Shown piece by piece: positions 62,156-64,000 of a stretch of DNA of 64,000 nt. Source of the stretch: Nitrospira_E sp052156535 (GTDB taxonomy: Bacteria; Nitrospirota; Nitrospiria; Nitrospirales; UBA8639); the NCBI RefSeq assembly GCF_052156535.1, contig NZ_JBQKUP010000036.1, forward strand, positions 1 through 64,000, given 5' to 3'. The notes beneath the pieces are model-generated. The model saw only the letters and a program-made list of their open reading frames with translations, was not told the origin of the DNA and ran no database searches. Position numbers and translations under genes: made by a program. How positions within the stretch are numbered: the first letter of the stretch is position 1; each line of letters opens with the position of its first letter.

Positions 62156-64000
62156 TCATTTCGTACAGTAATTCTTTTTGGTCACAGGTGTTTTACATTT
62201 CTGCGATCCCGGACAATCATTGTCCGATTTACACACACATTCACCTTGTTCACACTTGTCCGAGGCACATTGACTATTCTTTGAACAACTCGCTCCCAGG
62301 GCCTTACTCGTACTCCCGCAATAGTTGGCCTTCCCAACCGGGGCATAGCACGTTTGCCCATTGGGGCAGTCGCCGTTTGATTTACACACACACTTGCCCT
62401 GTTCACACTTGTCTGAGGCACATTGACTATCCTTGGTACAACTCGCTCCCAGGGCCTTACTCGTACTCGCGCAATAGTTCGCCTTCCCAACCGGGGTATA
62501 GCACGTTTGCCCATTGGGACAGTCGCCGTTTGACTTACACACACACTTGCCCTGTTCACACTTGTCCGAGGCACATTGACTATCCTTGGTACAACTCGCT
62601 CCCAGGGCCTTACTCGTACTCGCACAATAGTTCGCCTTGCCGACCGGCGTATAGCAGGCTTGCCCGTTCGGACAGTCGCCGTCCCCCTTACACACGCATT
62701 GGTCTTGTTGACACTTATCCGAGGCGCATTGGCTGTTCTTCGAACAACTGGCTCCCAGGGCCTTACTCGTACTCGCGCAATAGTTCGCCTTCCCGACCGG
62801 CGTATAGCAGGCTTGCCCGTTCGGACAGTCGCCGTCCCCCTTACACACACACTTGCTCTGTTGGCACTTGTCCGAGGCACATTGGCTATTCTTGGAACAG
62901 CTGGCTCCAAGGGCCTTGCTCGTACTCGCGCAATAGTTGGCTTTCCCGATTGGAGTATAACAGGCTTGCCCATTGGGACAGTCGCTGTCACCCTTACACA
63001 CACATGTACCCTTTTCGCACTTGCCGGATGTGCATTCCCTGTCTTTAATGCAGCTCTGATTTACATCTTTTGTTCCGTCCGCTAAGCAGCGGTTGAGTCC
63101 CATGCGGTTATTGCAATAGCGACCGCCTCCGCAATCGGAATCCTCCTTGCAGGTCTCTCCCAAGATATAGCGGGTGACCGCTATATAATGATAAATGGTA
63201 TTGGTTTGTTTCCCATAACCATTGCACATAGTGTAATTGTCGATGGTGTAAGTGGTTGACCCCGAGATCCCATCAAATTGATCAAATTGGGAATTAGCAC
63301 AATGATCTTTATTCTTACTAGCATCGCCCTGAGCATATTCGTCATCTAAACCAAAGGCGTGACCCACCTCGTGCTTATAGGTTCCATCGTCCGTCATGGT
63401 AGAAAAATTATTTGGCTGCCAGGCATTTGCCTTATACATTTGATTGGCGCCGGGAAGGAACTTCGTTCCAAAACGTATCGTTAAATAATCCTTATTTTTA
63501 ATATGATTATTGATTTTGGTTTTTATGGATTTATCAAATCGATCTTCATTATGACCCTTTAAAAGAACGTAAAGGTCAAAATTGTCAGGAATACTCCAAT
63601 AATCCTCGGCGACTTTTTTAAAATTATTCAAAATCCAATCCGCTGGAAAAATCTTTTCAAAATCTCCGGTGGCGGGATTGGTGCCATAGAGATGCTCATC
63701 TTTTTTCACCCGACAACCATCCATCACCCAATAGTTTCCGCTGGAGTTTTTATAAGAGTATTGAATTTTTCCAAGGCTAATATGCTTATTGGCGGGATCC
63801 CTCTTATGGGCATCCACGCCATTTTGCCCATCGTACTTCTTCTCCTTGCCAGCAAAGAACGTTGTGGTGGCACATTTAGTGACGCTAATTGGCTGCGCGG
63901 TTGATTTCAGGGTATATGTCTTACTCGAACCACTCCCGCCTTCGTCGACTTGATCCTTATCGTAGAGGTTCCCAGCGTGGCTCATGTCAAAATCGATCCG
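62156..64000 (-). CDS. secreted zinc metalloprotease with Cys-rich tandem repeats, N-terminus outside the window
   Basis: The frame is open to the right edge (codons for RIDFD precede ATG 63985), so the start and any signal peptide lie beyond the window. The visible part begins with a domain of unknown fold. The metzincin-type site HEVGHAFGLDDEY (63335-63373) follows, with HEXXH plus a downstream acidic residue in place of the usual His. A Cys-rich region comes next (YCNNRMGLNRCL). Then there are five nearly identical 51-residue repeats and a partial sixth, each with CVCK...DCPNGQACYTPVGKANYC. All the features suggest an extracellular protein. Substrate is unknown. Confidence 0.8.
   Translation of the reverse strand, partial: RIDFDMSHAGNLYDKDQVDEGGSGSSKTYTLKSTAQPISVTKCATTTFFAGKEKKYDGQNGVDAHKRDPANKHISLGKIQYSYKNSSGNYWVMDGCRVKKDEHLYGTNPATGDFEKIFPADWILNNFKKVAEDYWSIPDNFDLYVLLKGHNEDRFDKSIKTKINNHIKNKDYLTIRFGTKFLPGANQMYKANAWQPNNFSTMTDDGTYKHEVGHAFGLDDEYAQGDASKNKDHCANSQFDQFDGISGSTTYTIDNYTMCNGYGKQTNTIYHYIAVTRYILGETCKEDSDCGGGRYCNNRMGLNRCLADGTKDVNQSCIKDRECTSGKCEKGTCVCKGDSDCPNGQACYTPIGKANYCASTSKALGASCSKNSQCASDKCQQSKCVCKGDGDCPNGQACYTPVGKANYCASTSKALGASCSKNSQCASDKCQQDQCVCKGDGDCPNGQACYTPVGKANYCASTSKALGASCTKDSQCASDKCEQGKCVCKSNGDCPNGQTCYTPVGKANYCASTSKALGASCTKDSQCASDKCEQGKCVCKSNGDCPNGQTCYAPVGKANYCGSTSKALGASCSKNSQCASDKCEQGECVCKSDNDCPGSQKCKTPVTKKNYCTK
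62240..63004 (-). repeat. five tandem 153-bp coding repeats (Cys-rich modules)
   Basis: Five units of 153 bp run from 63004 down to 62240, each encoding 51 residues with eight cysteines. A shortened sixth unit continues to the stop codon. Units 2-4 differ at only a few residues (for example CKGDGDCP versus CKSNGDCP), implying recent duplication or gene conversion. Assembly collapse or copy-number variation is possible here. Confidence 0.9.

Noticed and set aside
62240..63004. CRISPR-like regular repetition
   Set aside because: The repeats are 153 bp, contiguous, coding and without spacers, so this is a protein tandem repeat.
62143..63048. 301-codon plus-strand frame across the Cys-rich repeats
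   Set aside because: It is the antisense image of the 153-bp coding repeats; its apparent repeat structure comes from the gene on the other strand.

Overview
The window looks like chromosome of a nitrite-oxidising bacterium of the genus Nitrospira or a close relative (phylum Nitrospirota), with moderate G+C. The assignment is an inference. It rests on a five-gene 2-oxoacid:ferredoxin oxidoreductase operon of the reductive TCA type, the core run trmFO-xerC-hslV-hslU-argB, a membrane pyrophosphatase, abundant GAF/CHASE2/FecR signalling genes, and an intergenic hairpin repeat of a kind I recall from Nitrospira genomes.

Layout. 1-6060: an unclear left edge, a large two-partner-secretion adhesin, then three exported proteins in one direction, including a lipoprotein with a papain-like protease domain. 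6440-9178: a complete IS1595-family transposon with perfect inverted repeats and an 8-bp target duplication, carrying a DUF3800 gene and a membrane-protein gene. 9461-20751: a signalling block with a GAF/AAA+/Fis regulator, a CHASE2 adenylate cyclase, two paralogous GAF histidine kinases, a frameshifted CHASE2 remnant, a short FecR protein, a metallo-beta-lactamase-fold hydrolase resembling class II cAMP phosphodiesterases, and a Crp-family regulator. 20854-21503 holds gene remnants, followed by a STAS-like ORF and tRNA-Asn. 22751-26754 is the por operon. 27693-34437 is a housekeeping run on the plus strand. 35422-39415 holds a histidine kinase lacking its usual phospho-acceptor His, and the membrane pyrophosphatase.

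40070-42102 is a second IS1595-family transposon with a different cargo gene. It sits at the start of an rRNA pseudouridine synthase gene and changes that gene's 5' end. 42582-50451 holds hflKC, a pentapeptide protein, small membrane proteins, a CobW GTPase, a SIMPL protein and a TraB-family protein. 50507-54146 holds the tail of one Xaa-Pro aminopeptidase gene beside an intact, AT-richer paralogue, with an AT-rich membrane protein between them. 54985-58716 holds recQ and a decayed copy of its 3' end. The right end has an FKBP isomerase, an exonuclease, lipoproteins and the edge-truncated gene of a zinc metalloprotease with five near-identical Cys-rich repeats.

The most distinctive discoveries are the two cargo-bearing IS1595 transposons with exact boundaries and the record of local duplication and decay (HK/CHASE2 modules, recQ tail, pepP tail). 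The cyclase, phosphodiesterase-like and Crp genes may form one cyclic-nucleotide circuit. No CRISPR array, rRNA operon or prophage was seen.
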